Shown here: in pieces, positions 1 through 8,204 of the stretch
Numbering within the stretch: position 1 is the stretch's first letter
How the letters are laid out: each line of letters starts with the position of its first letter
DNA from: Verrucomicrobiales bacterium
GTDB taxonomy: Bacteria; Verrucomicrobiota; Verrucomicrobiia; Limisphaerales; CAIMTB01
Assembly (NCBI GenBank): GCA_016795425.1
Contig: JAEUHG010000174.1
Span: 1-64,000 of the forward strand
Length of the DNA: 64,000 nucleotides
Direction: 5' to 3'
Notes under the pieces: generated by a model
The model's database searches: none
Told to the model about the DNA's origin: nothing
Seen by the model: only the letters and a program-made list of their open reading frames with translations
Position numbers and translations under genes: made by a program

Positions 1-419
1 ACGTCCCCGTAAACCCGCTGCGGATCGACTCCCGCAGGAGGCGCCGCGGGTCCCCGCTGTGAACTGCGCGCCGTGACGACATCCCCGCCTGCCGACACGG
101 AAGGGAGGAACTGCGACCGCACGATCTTCGCGTTGGCCTCGGCCTGAAGCACCCGCGCCGCCGCGATGCGAATGTCCCAACTATTGGTCAATGCCTCGTG
201 GATGTAGGACTGCAGTTGCGGATCCCGGAACACCTGCCACCAGCCCAGGTCGCCCAGACTGTTCGTTCCCGAAGAACTCCCGAGTGGAGACACGTCGTTC
301 GGGCTGCGGAACGAGGTCGGCGTCGACACGTCAGGTCGACGGTAATTGGGACCCACTGCGCATCCGGCGAAGACGGCCAACAGGACCGCCACCGCGACAC
401 CGATGGGTGCCCTCGCCAT
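1..419 (-). CDS. RND efflux outer-membrane lipoprotein, NodT/OprM type (3' part missing)
   Basis: This is the outer-membrane channel of a tripartite efflux system; only about 139 N-terminal residues are in the window and the gene continues past base 1. Translation from the ATG at 419 gives a short lipoprotein signal ending in LLAVFAGC, followed by VGPNYRRPDV, the hallmark start of NodT/OprM-family lipoproteins. Next come GWWQVFRDPQLQ and an Ala-rich helix (RIAAARVLQAEANAK), as expected for the first coiled helix of a TolC-like fold. It lies directly downstream of the pump gene on the same strand, completing an adaptor-pump-channel order. An in-frame ATG at 479 would add 20 residues, but it would bury the signal peptide, so 419 is preferred. 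The family call is firm; substrates cannot be read from it. Confidence 0.85.
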   Translation of the reverse strand, partial: MARAPIGVAVAVLLAVFAGCAVGPNYRRPDVSTPTSFRSPNDVSPLGSSSGTNSLGDLGWWQVFRDPQLQSYIHEALTNSWDIRIAAARVLQAEANAKIVRSQFLPSVSAGGDVVTARSSQRGPAAPPAGVDPQRVYGD

Positions 420-586
420 GAGCCGTTCGGCGCTGCACACCTCGTCGCAGCGCGACTCGGGCCTTCCGACAGGAGCCATCTCCAACTCAGGTGGGCCCTG
501 TCGCGCTGCAGCAGGGCAATCCCGCCCCGGCGCATGGTCCAGACTCGCGTCCAAATCTCGGAAGTTTTCCCTACCCTTGGTGCGGT

Positions 587-3500
587 TCATGCGTGGCTCC
601 CTCCCTTGGTCGGCGCCGGGTTCACCGGTTTCCCCTCCCTTCCGCCCCCGCCGCCGCCACGCTCGGACCATTGCTGCACGAATACATAACAGACCGGGAT
701 CAAAAACAGGCCGATGACCGTGGCGATGGACATCCCATAAACCACACCCGTGCCCATGGTGCTGCGCGAAGCGGCGCCCGAGCCACCCGCCAGCATGAGC
801 GGCACGCAACCGAGAATGAACGCAAACGACGTCATGAGAATCGGTCGCAACCTGAGCTTTGCGCCTTCCACCGCGGCGTCGATGATCCCTTTGCCTTCTT
901 CCCGACGCATCTTGGCGAACTCGACGATCAGGATCGCGTTCTTGGCCGCCAGACCGATGAGCATCACCAAACCGATCTGGGCGTAAACATTCAGATCATA
1001 GTTCCGCACCAGCAAACCGACCATCGTGCCCAGGACCACGGTGGGTGTCGCCAACAGGACGGAGAACGGAAGCGACCAGCTTTCGTACTGTGCCGCGAGC
1101 AGAAGAAAGACAAAGACAATCGCCATGCCGAAGATGGACACCAATTGGCCTTCCGCCTTCTTCTCCTGCAGGGTGAGTCCGGACCATTCGTAGCCCACAT
1201 CCGACGGCATTTCCTTCATGATCTCCTCGATCGCCGCCAGGGCCTGCGCCGAGCTGTAGCCAGGGGCTGGCGAACCGTTGATCTCTGCCGCCGTATAGAG
1301 ATTGAAGCGAGCCACGTAGTTCGGGCCCGACATCTTCCCGACGGTCACCAACGTGCTCAGCGGAACCATGGCGCCCTCCTGGTTGCGCACGTACAAGTGG
1401 CCGATGTCTTCCGGCCGATTGCTGAATTCGGGTTCAGCCTGGAGAAAGACCTTGTAGACGCGCCCGAACCGCACGAAGTCGTTCACATAAAGTCCATTCA
1501 GATAGGCCTGCATCGTTTGGAATACGCTGTCCACGGGAACCCCCAAGGTCCGCGCCTTCTCCCGATCCAGGTCGACTTTCACCTGGGGTGTCGTCGACTG
1601 GAAGGTGGTCGATACACGGCCGATCTCCGGCCTCTTGGCCGCCGCCGCGAGGAAGGCCTGGACTTGTCGGTCCAAGGTTTCGACGCCGCCACCGGACCGG
1701 TCCTGAAGCTGCATGGTGAATCCGCTGGCGTTTCCATACCCGGGCAATGCGGGCGGCGAGAAAGCGAAGATGCGCGCCCCGGCAATTCCGAAGAACTTTC
1801 GATTCCACTCCCGGCTGATAGCCGACACATGCAACCGAGGGTCTTTGCGGTGTTCCCACTCCTCCAGGCCGACGAAGATCAAAGCGGAGTTCGGGGAATT
1901 GAGGCCGCTCAAGATATTCATGCCGGCCAACGCGATCGTCGAACGCACGCCCTCGGTTCCCGAGACGATGGCTTCCGCTTGCTTGAGAACCTCGTCTGTT
2001 CGTTGCAACGAGGCGCCGTCCGGCAGTTCGACCGCAACGAACAAGTACCCCTTGTCTTCATCGGGAATAAACCCTCCCGGCACCACCTTGCCTAATCCAT
2101 AGATCCCCCCCACCACCGCCACCAGGAGCAGCATGGAAAGCGTCGCTTTCCGCGCCAGTCCCTTGACGATCGTCCCGTAACCGTTGCCTAAACGATCGAA
2201 GGCGGCGTTGAACCATCGGAAAAAGGCGGCGATCGGTCCGCGACCAGGCTTCGGCTTGCGCAACAGCATCGCCGAGAGGGCCGGACTGAGGGTCAGGGCG
2301 TTGATGGCTGAGAAGACCACGGAGACCGCGATGGTGATGGCGAATTGCTGGTAGAGCCGCCCGGTGACACCCGCCATGAAGGCGACCGGCACAAAGACCG
2401 CGCAGAGGATCAGGGCGATGGCCACCACCGGACCGGAAACCTCCTTCATCGCCTGACGCGTTGCCTCCACGGGGTCCATCCCGTGCTCGAGGTGGTGCTG
2501 CACCGCCTCCACCACCACGATGGCGTCGTCCACCACAATGCCGATGGCCAGCACCAAACCGAACATGGTGAGGGTGTTCACGGTGAACCCGAGCAATGGA
2601 AAAACAATGAACACGCCCAGCAGCGATACCGGCACCGTCAGCATCGGAATCACCGTGGCCCGAAAACTCTGCAGGAACACATAGACGACGATCAGCACCA
2701 GGACCACCGCCTCGAACAAGGTGTGCACGATGGCCTCCATCGAAGCCTTGATCGGCAGCGTCGAATCCAATGTCACATCATACTCGATATCGGGCGGAAA
2801 CCGGGCCTTCGCTTCCTCGAGAACCTCCCGCACCCGCGCCGCCGTCTCGATCGCGTTCGCCCCGGGAGCCAGGTAAATGCCAATGGCTCCAGCCGGCGCC
2901 TTGTTCTGCCGTGCCCGCAAATCGTAGGTTTGCGCCCCCAGGTCCACCCGCGCCACGTCCTTCACCTTGACCTGAGATCCATCCGGACTCGAACGGATGA
3001 TGATCTCCTCGAACTCACGCGGATGCCGAAGCAAGCCCAGGGCGCGAACGTTGTACTGAGTCTCCTGGCCAGCCGGGGCAGGCTCGGCTCCGATGCGGCC
3101 GGCCGGACTTTGGGCATTCTGCTCCTTGATCGCCGACGCCACGTCCTGCGGCGTCAAGCCGAGGGCTGCAAGTTTGTCGGGTCGCAGCCAAATCCGCATC
3201 GAATAGTCCTGGGCGGTGAAATTCTTCACATCGCCCACGCCCCGCACGCGTTTGATCGCGTCCACCAGCTGGATATCCGCGTAGTTGCCCAGAAACACGG
3301 CGTCGTAGGTGCCTTTCGGCGACGAAAGCCCGATTGCCATCAGGATGTCCGGACTGGATCGATTCACCACCACGCCCTCGCGCTTCACGGCATCAGGCAA
3401 CTGCGCTTCGGCCTGTCCGACGCGATTCTGCGCATTCACCTGCATCAGGTTGACGTCGGTTCCCACATCAAACACGACATTCAACGTCATCTTTCCATCG

Positions 3501-3751
3501 TTGGCATTGTACGACTGCAGGTAGAGCAATTGGTCGACGCCGTTGATCTTGGATTCCAATGGCGTCGCGACCGATTCCATGACGGCTTCGGCGGCCGCGC
3601 CGCGATAATTCGCCGTCACCTGGATCAACGTCGGGCTAACCAGCGGGTATTCGGAAATCGGGAGCCTGGACAAGCTCACCAAGCCCACGATGACCGTGAG
3701 AATTGAAATCACCATCGCCACGATCGGGCGGCGGATGAAAAAGTCTGCCAT
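587..3751 (-). CDS. RND multidrug efflux pump, AcrB/MexB (HAE1) family
   Basis: This is an inner-membrane proton-driven pump of 1054 residues, the normal length for AcrB-type transporters. The N-terminus MADFFIRRPIVAMVISILTV is the classic HAE1 first helix. The proton-relay aspartates are visible as VVDDA at 408-409, matching AcrB D407/D408, and the partner lysine sits in LIGLAAKNAILIVEF near residue 950. Two large periplasmic loops separate two six-helix bundles, as in the family. It starts 9 bases after the adaptor gene and is followed by the outer-membrane channel, so the three are almost certainly one operon. No TetR or MarR regulator is adjacent. HAE1 pumps export drugs, dyes, bile salts or solvents; the specific substrate here is unknown. 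Confidence 0.95.
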   Translation of the reverse strand: MADFFIRRPIVAMVISILTVIVGLVSLSRLPISEYPLVSPTLIQVTANYRGAAAEAVMESVATPLESKINGVDQLLYLQSYNANDGKMTLNVVFDVGTDVNLMQVNAQNRVGQAEAQLPDAVKREGVVVNRSSPDILMAIGLSSPKGTYDAVFLGNYADIQLVDAIKRVRGVGDVKNFTAQDYSMRIWLRPDKLAALGLTPQDVASAIKEQNAQSPAGRIGAEPAPAGQETQYNVRALGLLRHPREFEEIIIRSSPDGSQVKVKDVARVDLGAQTYDLRARQNKAPAGAIGIYLAPGANAIETAARVREVLEEAKARFPPDIEYDVTLDSTLPIKASMEAIVHTLFEAVVLVLIVVYVFLQSFRATVIPMLTVPVSLLGVFIVFPLLGFTVNTLTMFGLVLAIGIVVDDAIVVVEAVQHHLEHGMDPVEATRQAMKEVSGPVVAIALILCAVFVPVAFMAGVTGRLYQQFAITIAVSVVFSAINALTLSPALSAMLLRKPKPGRGPIAAFFRWFNAAFDRLGNGYGTIVKGLARKATLSMLLLVAVVGGIYGLGKVVPGGFIPDEDKGYLFVAVELPDGASLQRTDEVLKQAEAIVSGTEGVRSTIALAGMNILSGLNSPNSALIFVGLEEWEHRKDPRLHVSAISREWNRKFFGIAGARIFAFSPPALPGYGNASGFTMQLQDRSGGGVETLDRQVQAFLAAAAKRPEIGRVSTTFQSTTPQVKVDLDREKARTLGVPVDSVFQTMQAYLNGLYVNDFVRFGRVYKVFLQAEPEFSNRPEDIGHLYVRNQEGAMVPLSTLVTVGKMSGPNYVARFNLYTAAEINGSPAPGYSSAQALAAIEEIMKEMPSDVGYEWSGLTLQEKKAEGQLVSIFGMAIVFVFLLLAAQYESWSLPFSVLLATPTVVLGTMVGLLVRNYDLNVYAQIGLVMLIGLAAKNAILIVEFAKMRREEGKGIIDAAVEGAKLRLRPILMTSFAFILGCVPLMLAGGSGAASRSTMGTGVVYGMSIATVIGLFLIPVCYVFVQQWSERGGGGGGREGKPVNPAPTKGGSHA

Positions 3752-3760
3752 GGTCGGCCT

Positions 3761-4939
3761 TTATTTGTGCGGCAACGGCGCGGGGGCCTGAGGCTTGTCC
3801 TCTGGGGTGATGGGTCGAACCGCAACCCCCTCCCGTACCTTCTGCCATCCCTCGACGATGATCTGTTCCCCCGGCGCCAACCCCGCCGTCACCAGAATGC
3901 CTCCGGAAACGGCGTCTCCCACCGTCACCGGACGCTGACTCGCCTTCTGATCACTGCCGACCACCCAAACGAAGCTTTTGCCCTGCAACTCCACCAAGGA
4001 ACGTTCGGGAACAACAATGCTGTTCGTCCGCTGCCCCACATCCACCCGCACTCGGGCAAACATACCCGGCCTCAACAGTCCGTCGGGATTGGCGAACTCG
4101 GCCCGCACTCGCAGCGTACCTGTCTTCGAATCGACCGCCCGATCGATGAAGACGAATTTGCCCGGGGAGGGGAATGCCGACCCGTCGGCGAGGACCAGAG
4201 ACACGGGTACCTCCGACAATTGACGCCCCGTGCGCCTGACTTCGCCCTCCGCCTTCAAATACGCCACTTCACTGACGCTACCATAGAACCAGATCGGGTT
4301 GAGGGTGGAGACCGTGGCCAGCAGCGTCGGCTGTCCTTTTCCCACCAGGTCCCCAACCGAAACCTGCTTGGCGCCAATCAATCCCCGAATGGGCGCACGC
4401 ACGTCGCAGTACCCGAGATCCAATTGGGCGGTCTGCACTCTGGCCTCGGCCGACGTGACGCCCGCCCGGTTGACTTCGACGGCGGCGATGGCGTTGTCCA
4501 GGTCTTGCCGGGGAATGGCACGCTTCTCCGCGAGGGGCCGCAGCCGCTCCACGTCCTTTTCGCTCTTGTTGAGCGCCGCGCGAGCTTCGGCCAGCATACC
4601 ATTCGCGGCCGCCAACCGCTCCCGAAACGGGCGCTCATCCAGGGCGAACAGTCGGTCGCCTTTTTCCACCGTGGATCCTTCCGTGAACAGGACGGCCTCA
4701 ACGAATGCCTCGACTCGCGCGCGTACCTCCACGTTTTGCGGTGAGTCCAACTGCCCGATGAGTTCCTGGCTGAGCGGCACGTGGGTTGGTGCGACGGCGA
4801 GGACTTGGACCGCGGGCGGGGGCAACACCGGCGACCCGGCATTCTCGCGACACGATGTCAGTCCTGGCAACAACACGAGCAGTCCTGCCCACAGCAGCTG
4901 CTTCGGCGGATTTCCCCAACAGTCCCACGGTGTCTTCAT
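3761..4939 (-). CDS. RND efflux periplasmic adaptor subunit (AcrA/MexA family)
   Basis: This is a membrane fusion protein linking the pump to the outer-membrane channel. The preferred start (ATG at 4939, 392 residues) gives MKTPWDCWGNPPKQLLWAGLLVLLPGLTSC, a lipoprotein signal with lipobox LTSC, so the protein is probably lipid-anchored in the inner membrane. It then shows the lipoyl half-motifs (VEVRARVEAFVEAVLFTEGS and DVRAPIRGLIGAK), a central alpha-hairpin, a beta-barrel and a C-terminal membrane-proximal domain (IVEGWQKVREGVAVRP). An in-frame ATG at 4981 exists with GGAG only two bases upstream; it would place 14 residues before the signal, which is less likely. It is the first gene of the efflux operon, 9 bases before the pump gene. 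Confidence 0.92.
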   Translation of the reverse strand: MKTPWDCWGNPPKQLLWAGLLVLLPGLTSCRENAGSPVLPPPAVQVLAVAPTHVPLSQELIGQLDSPQNVEVRARVEAFVEAVLFTEGSTVEKGDRLFALDERPFRERLAAANGMLAEARAALNKSEKDVERLRPLAEKRAIPRQDLDNAIAAVEVNRAGVTSAEARVQTAQLDLGYCDVRAPIRGLIGAKQVSVGDLVGKGQPTLLATVSTLNPIWFYGSVSEVAYLKAEGEVRRTGRQLSEVPVSLVLADGSAFPSPGKFVFIDRAVDSKTGTLRVRAEFANPDGLLRPGMFARVRVDVGQRTNSIVVPERSLVELQGKSFVWVVGSDQKASQRPVTVGDAVSGGILVTAGLAPGEQIIVEGWQKVREGVAVRPITPEDKPQAPAPLPHK

Positions 4940-5033
4940 ATTGTGGAAACGGACCGGAACGACGTTAAGGTCCGCCGACATTCTCCATCATCGAAGGGCG
5001 AAGGGGCGAGCCAAAGTTCAGCGGCGTTCGGCC

Positions 5034-5384
5034 CTAGGGGGGAGCGTCCACAGCACCCGCTCGATAAGAAATCACCTGGACCGGTTCCAAAGTCACCAAA
5101 CCACCCGTCATCATGGCGTCCAGGTCCGGCAGGAACGCCTGGATCCGGTCGCTGGCGTCCACGATTTCGATGACCATCGGAAGGTCCATCGATAGCCGCA
5201 GGATTTTCGCGGTGTGCAGGCGGCTCGTCTTGCCGAACCCCATAGGCCCGCGCAGCACGGTGGCGCCCGCGAGGTGGCGTTCGCGCGCCTTGAGGACGAT
5301 GGCCTCGTACAAGGGCCGGTGCTGCCAACGATCCGACTCGCCCAAGTAGATGCGAAGCCGAGTGGCTTGCTGCGGGATTTGCAT
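5034..5384 (-). CDS. DUF190 family protein next to crcB
   Basis: This small soluble protein (116 residues) has a DUF190 pattern: RIYLGESDRW near the start, then LYEAIVLKARERHLAGATVLRG, GFGKTSRLHTAKILRLSMDLPMVIEIVD and DRIQAFLPDLD. The family adopts a PII-like ferredoxin fold and is very often encoded beside fluoride channels, as here, where it starts one base after the crcB stop codon. That spacing implies translational coupling and a shared role in fluoride tolerance, but the biochemical function of DUF190 is not established. The PII-like fold raises the possibility of a small-ligand sensor for the channel, which is inference. The last residues (AGAVDAPP) lie outside the conserved domain. 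Confidence 0.85.
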   Translation of the reverse strand: MQIPQQATRLRIYLGESDRWQHRPLYEAIVLKARERHLAGATVLRGPMGFGKTSRLHTAKILRLSMDLPMVIEIVDASDRIQAFLPDLDAMMTGGLVTLEPVQVISYRAGAVDAPP

Positions 5385-5385
5385 G

Positions 5386-5781
5386 TCACGGACCTTTCGT
5401 CGACGGCACGTTGGCGGCGACCAGGTAACCGAGCCAGACTCCTGCGAGGCACAGCGCCACCGACAATAGGACGTTGGCTCCGGCGCGCAGCCATTCGCCG
5501 TTTTCCGCCAGGTACCAGGTCTGCAGGCTGAAGGAGGAGAAGGTGGTGTAGCCGCCGCAGATGCCGATCATGAAGAACTGGCGGAGGAGCGGGGAGACAA
5601 GAAATCGACCCTCGGGTCCCGTGAAACCCGCCATCAGTCCGATGGCAAATGAACCGGTGACATTCACCACCAGCGTGCCCCACGGAAAGGTCTCCCCCAC
5701 GCGTGCGGCGATGAGTCCTGAAAGCCACCAACGGGCCAGCCCGCCCAGTCCGCTTCCCAGGAAAATAGCCAAGGCACTCAA
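5386..5781 (-). CDS. crcB: Fluoride-specific ion channel CrcB/Fluc
   Basis: This is a four-helix inner-membrane protein (131 residues) of the Fluc family, which works as a dual-topology dimer that lets fluoride leave the cell. Family signatures are GSGLGGLARWWLSG at residues 9-22, TLVVNVTGSFAIGLMAGF in helix 2 (with the conserved N) and GICGGYTTFSSFSLQTW in helix 3, which carries the pore Phe/Ser/Thr residues and the central sodium site. The start codon is TTG at 5781. It is supported by a Shine-Dalgarno-like GGAAGGA with AAGGA seven bases upstream, and no ATG precedes the first conserved motif. It is followed at once by a DUF190 gene. No fluoride riboswitch is visible in the 29 bases before it, so fluoride control, if any, must act further upstream. 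Confidence 0.93.
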   Translation of the reverse strand: MSALAIFLGSGLGGLARWWLSGLIAARVGETFPWGTLVVNVTGSFAIGLMAGFTGPEGRFLVSPLLRQFFMIGICGGYTTFSSFSLQTWYLAENGEWLRAGANVLLSVALCLAGVWLGYLVAANVPSTKGP

Positions 5782-5810
5782 GACAGATTCCTTCCCAGTC
5801 CTTCCCAGGG

Positions 5811-6101
5811 TCAGCTTACCGGCACCAATGACACCCGCTGTCCCTGGTCATTCCGTGTAATTCCCTGCGCCCGCGGATCAATCGCCAAATGGCCGTCCAC
5901 CCAGAAGGCGTACCGATGATGCCCGTGCCGCAGTTCAACGGTGAGAGTCCATGTGCCGTCGGGCGATCGACGCATGGGGTGCGTGTCCGGACTCCACTGA
6001 TTGAAGTCCCCGATCAGGCTGACCTTCTCGGCTTGCGGCGCCTGACAAAAGAAATTGATCGCCCGCAGATTGCGATGCGCGCTGTACGGATTTCGGTTCA
6101 T
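5811..6101 (-). CDS. Stand-alone CBM48/isoamylase N-terminal (AMPK-type glycogen-binding) protein
   Basis: This 96-residue protein consists of little more than one early-set beta-sandwich domain. It contains INFFCQAPQAEKVSLIGDFNQWSPDTHPMRRSPDGTW, then ELRHGHHRYAFWVDGHLAIDP, the standard CBM48 pattern in which Trp and nearby residues stack on glucan chains. No catalytic domain follows. Such single-domain proteins may target partners to glycogen or starch, or may be regulatory; the role here is not known. The ATG at 6101 is chosen because AGGTGG lies eight bases upstream; a GTG at 6113 would add four residues. It sits 29 bases before crcB and 55 bases after an unrecognised gene on the same strand, which may be its functional neighbour. 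Confidence 0.8.
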   Translation of the reverse strand: MNRNPYSAHRNLRAINFFCQAPQAEKVSLIGDFNQWSPDTHPMRRSPDGTWTLTVELRHGHHRYAFWVDGHLAIDPRAQGITRNDQGQRVSLVPVS

Positions 6102-6156
6102 CGATACATCCACCTGTTCGCGTCGGTCGTGCCTCTCTGGCGACGGCGAACCGCGG

Positions 6157-7110
6157 TCAAACTAGAAGCTTCTCCAAAATGATCAACGCACTGCGTCGAA
6201 TCTGTTCCGACTGTGCCTCGAGACGCCGGTACTGGTCCGTCCATCCGGTGCGCGCCCCGTGGCGCTCGCGCCACAGTGATTTGACCACCCGTTCGGTACG
6301 TTCCACCTGTTGCATGGCCGAGGCCAGGGTCTCGCGGCCCTCCGGGAGGTCCGAGATGTCGCCGACCGAGAATCGGGTGATGCGCTTCTTGCCGAAGACG
6401 GCGTGCAACAGCATCACCATGGTCTGTTCATAGGCATACCAGCGGCGTTTCAGCATATCGCCGAGGAAATCGTGGCGGATGGCGAAGAATTCCGACCGCG
6501 GCCGCTCCGTGTACTGGCGGATGTCGCGCGCTTCGGCGGGAAACCAGTTGTAAAGCAGCGCGAAGGTGCCGTGGGTGTCGATGAGTTGTTTCGAATGGCA
6601 GGGATCGGTCGATACTTCACCCACGCAGATGTCCTGGTCCAACTCGGCGCAAATTGCCGGCAGATCGGGCAGCCGCCCCAAGACTTCGGAACCAGTGGGC
6701 GAGCCGTAGTCGAAATCTCCGGGAATCACCCAATACACGTCCTTGGAGGAGCCTCTCTCGTACGCCGCCCCCAGCGCGGTATACCACATCTGGCAGGTAT
6801 CGACCGTCCAGGCGTCCAGAATCTCCGAATGGGCCTCCACGGTCTTGCGCCGGAACTCGGTGTAGGCCGGGTCGGAAGCCGCCCGGTAATGGGTTTTGCG
6901 ATCGATGACGGTCATCGGCCGCGCGTAAATTTGCGGTTGGGCGAGCCACTCCTCGGACGCGGCGTAGAGCGCCTTGAGATGGGTGTAATCCTCCGGATTG
7001 CGAAACGGGTAGACGAGAATCGGATGGATCTTCGACGTGGTCACGCTGCGGGCCACTTGCCGCCGTTGCTTGGACGGCGGCGCCTTGGAACCGGCCTCAG
7101 GAGACTTCAT
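6157..7110 (-). CDS. Unrecognised cytoplasmic protein (about 317 aa)
   Basis: I do not recognise this family. The protein has no signal peptide or membrane helix. After a basic, low-complexity N-terminus (KAPPSKQRRQVARSVTTSK) it reads IHPILVYPFRNPEDYTHLKALY, then a region with VYWVIPGDFDYGSPTG and LPDLPAICAELDQDICVGEVSTDP. Next come LIDTHGTFALLYNWFPAEA, a helix-rich part (FFAIRHDFLGDMLKRRWYAYEQTMVMLLHAVF), and a C-terminal coiled-coil-like stretch rich in Glu, Arg and Gln (EQIRRSALIILEKLL). The alternating hydrophobic strands and DFDYGS suggest an alpha/beta Rossmann-like fold, perhaps nucleotide-sugar related, but this is only a guess. The ATG at 7110 is used; a GTG at 7131 with AGGA upstream is an alternative. 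It heads the run that continues with the CBM48 protein. Confidence 0.75.
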   Translation of the reverse strand: MKSPEAGSKAPPSKQRRQVARSVTTSKIHPILVYPFRNPEDYTHLKALYAASEEWLAQPQIYARPMTVIDRKTHYRAASDPAYTEFRRKTVEAHSEILDAWTVDTCQMWYTALGAAYERGSSKDVYWVIPGDFDYGSPTGSEVLGRLPDLPAICAELDQDICVGEVSTDPCHSKQLIDTHGTFALLYNWFPAEARDIRQYTERPRSEFFAIRHDFLGDMLKRRWYAYEQTMVMLLHAVFGKKRITRFSVGDISDLPEGRETLASAMQQVERTERVVKSLWRERHGARTGWTDQYRRLEAQSEQIRRSALIILEKLLV

Positions 7111-7243
7111 GGCCGGAGAATTCGCTTCCACCGGGTTCCTGCCAAGTCCATTGAGCGTCGTTTCGGGGTGGGTTCCAGGGCGCTATGACAAACCTCCAGC
7201 GCCGACTTGAGCTGGCCCGTCCCCTCGCTATGCTGTCCGCCGA

Positions 7244-7402
7244 ATGAAGTTCGTTGCCGCGTTTTTGGTCACGTGTCTGATAGCCGGTGTGCTGGGCCTG
7301 GGCCTGATCCTTGCCTCTCATGGCCATGGCCTCTGGCTCTTTGCCATCGGCTTTTTGGCCTTCATGGGTTTGTTTATCGGCTACGGTTGCCGGACCCATT
7401 GA
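7244..7402 (+). CDS. Small two-helix membrane protein (52 aa)
   Basis: A short reading frame runs from an ATG at 7244 to a TGA at 7402. The product begins MKFVAAFLVTCLIAGVLGLGLILA, has a hinge SHGHGLW, then LFAIGFLAFMGLFIGYGC and ends in RTH. This is two hydrophobic helices joined by a short polar turn, a plausible small inner-membrane protein. It lies between two minus-strand genes and is the only plus-strand frame there with such a composition. Function is unknown and no family is claimed. Support is limited to the hydrophobic pattern and the clean start and stop, so it could be a chance frame. Confidence 0.5.
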   Translation: MKFVAAFLVTCLIAGVLGLGLILASHGHGLWLFAIGFLAFMGLFIGYGCRTH

Positions 7403-7451
7403 TGGGGCGGTCTTGAGGAGGACCGCACGGGTCCACACCGCGCTCTTCAAA

Positions 7452-8204
7452 TCAGCGCCGCCGGCCGATCACCACGCCCATCGCCACTTCCTTCAGTTTC
7501 CAGGCCACCGCCATGGCCATGGCAATGGGGAGCAGCGTCAGGAGCAGCAGCAACGCTTGGCGTCCGAAAGCCGACGGTTGCTTCGGCAATTCCAAAAACT
7601 CGGAGAGGCCGATGGGTGACAGACGCACGAATAGCGTCACCGCCGCACCGACCAACACCACCACCACATAGGTCGCCAGCCCTTGGAACAACCGGGCATC
7701 CGACCGGGCGGTCTCGTCCGGCAATATTGCCGACAACCGGACCAACACCCGCATCAGGGCCACCACAAAGGCGAAGGCGGCCCCCAGAAGCACGACCACG
7801 GCGCGTCCGAAGAAATCGGCCCCCGGTGTGCGGCTCCAGAAGAATAGAAATGGCGACAAGCCCACCAGCAGCAACGCCAGAATCTGCGCCTGAAAGACCG
7901 CTTGTTGCCAGATCCGTTCCTGCGGGTAGAGGCGACTGAGCCGGTGGAGACCAAGCAACAGCAAGCCCGTGGCTGCGGGCGGCAACACCAAATCATAGAC
8001 GCTCGGCCAAAACGCCAGAAAATGCCGGGCGAACGCGAGCAACGCGATGGGCAGTCCCCAGAAGATCGCCGCTAAACCGCGCACGACAGAAGCCATCTCG
8101 GCCACCGGCGCCCCCGGACCGACCGGCGCCTCCCGAACGACATTGCTCCCGCTCGGTGCCGACGACTCGGACTCGCGAGATCCGGGCGTGACGGAGGGCG
8201 GCAT
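7452..8204 (-). CDS. Unrecognised polytopic membrane protein (about 250 aa)
   Basis: An N-terminal polar segment of about 40 residues is followed by five or six hydrophobic helices: GLAAIFWGLPIALLAFARHFLAFW, LVLPPAATGLLLLGLHRL, AVFQAQILALLLVGLSPFLFFW, AVVVLLGAAFAFVVALMRVLVRL, GLATYVVVVLVGAAVTLFVRL and ALLLLLTLLPIAMAMAVAWKL. It ends in a basic tail GRRR. No family is recognised. The ATG at 8204 shares its A with the TGA stop of speA (TGATG), so translation is likely coupled to arginine decarboxylase. That suggests, without proving, a role connected with polyamine metabolism or with membrane homeostasis under the same promoter. The protein does not resemble known polyamine antiporters. Confidence 0.8.
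   Translation of the reverse strand: MPPSVTPGSRESESSAPSGSNVVREAPVGPGAPVAEMASVVRGLAAIFWGLPIALLAFARHFLAFWPSVYDLVLPPAATGLLLLGLHRLSRLYPQERIWQQAVFQAQILALLLVGLSPFLFFWSRTPGADFFGRAVVVLLGAAFAFVVALMRVLVRLSAILPDETARSDARLFQGLATYVVVVLVGAAVTLFVRLSPIGLSEFLELPKQPSAFGRQALLLLLTLLPIAMAMAVAWKLKEVAMGVVIGRRR

Noticed and set aside
491..2095. A 534-codon open frame on the plus strand opposite the RND pump.
   Set aside because: Its His/Arg/Asp-rich composition is that of an antisense shadow in GC-rich coding DNA, and the pump on the other strand is certain.
5782..5810. A fluoride riboswitch before crcB.
   Set aside because: Only 29 bases separate it from the upstream gene and no crcB-motif sequence is visible there.
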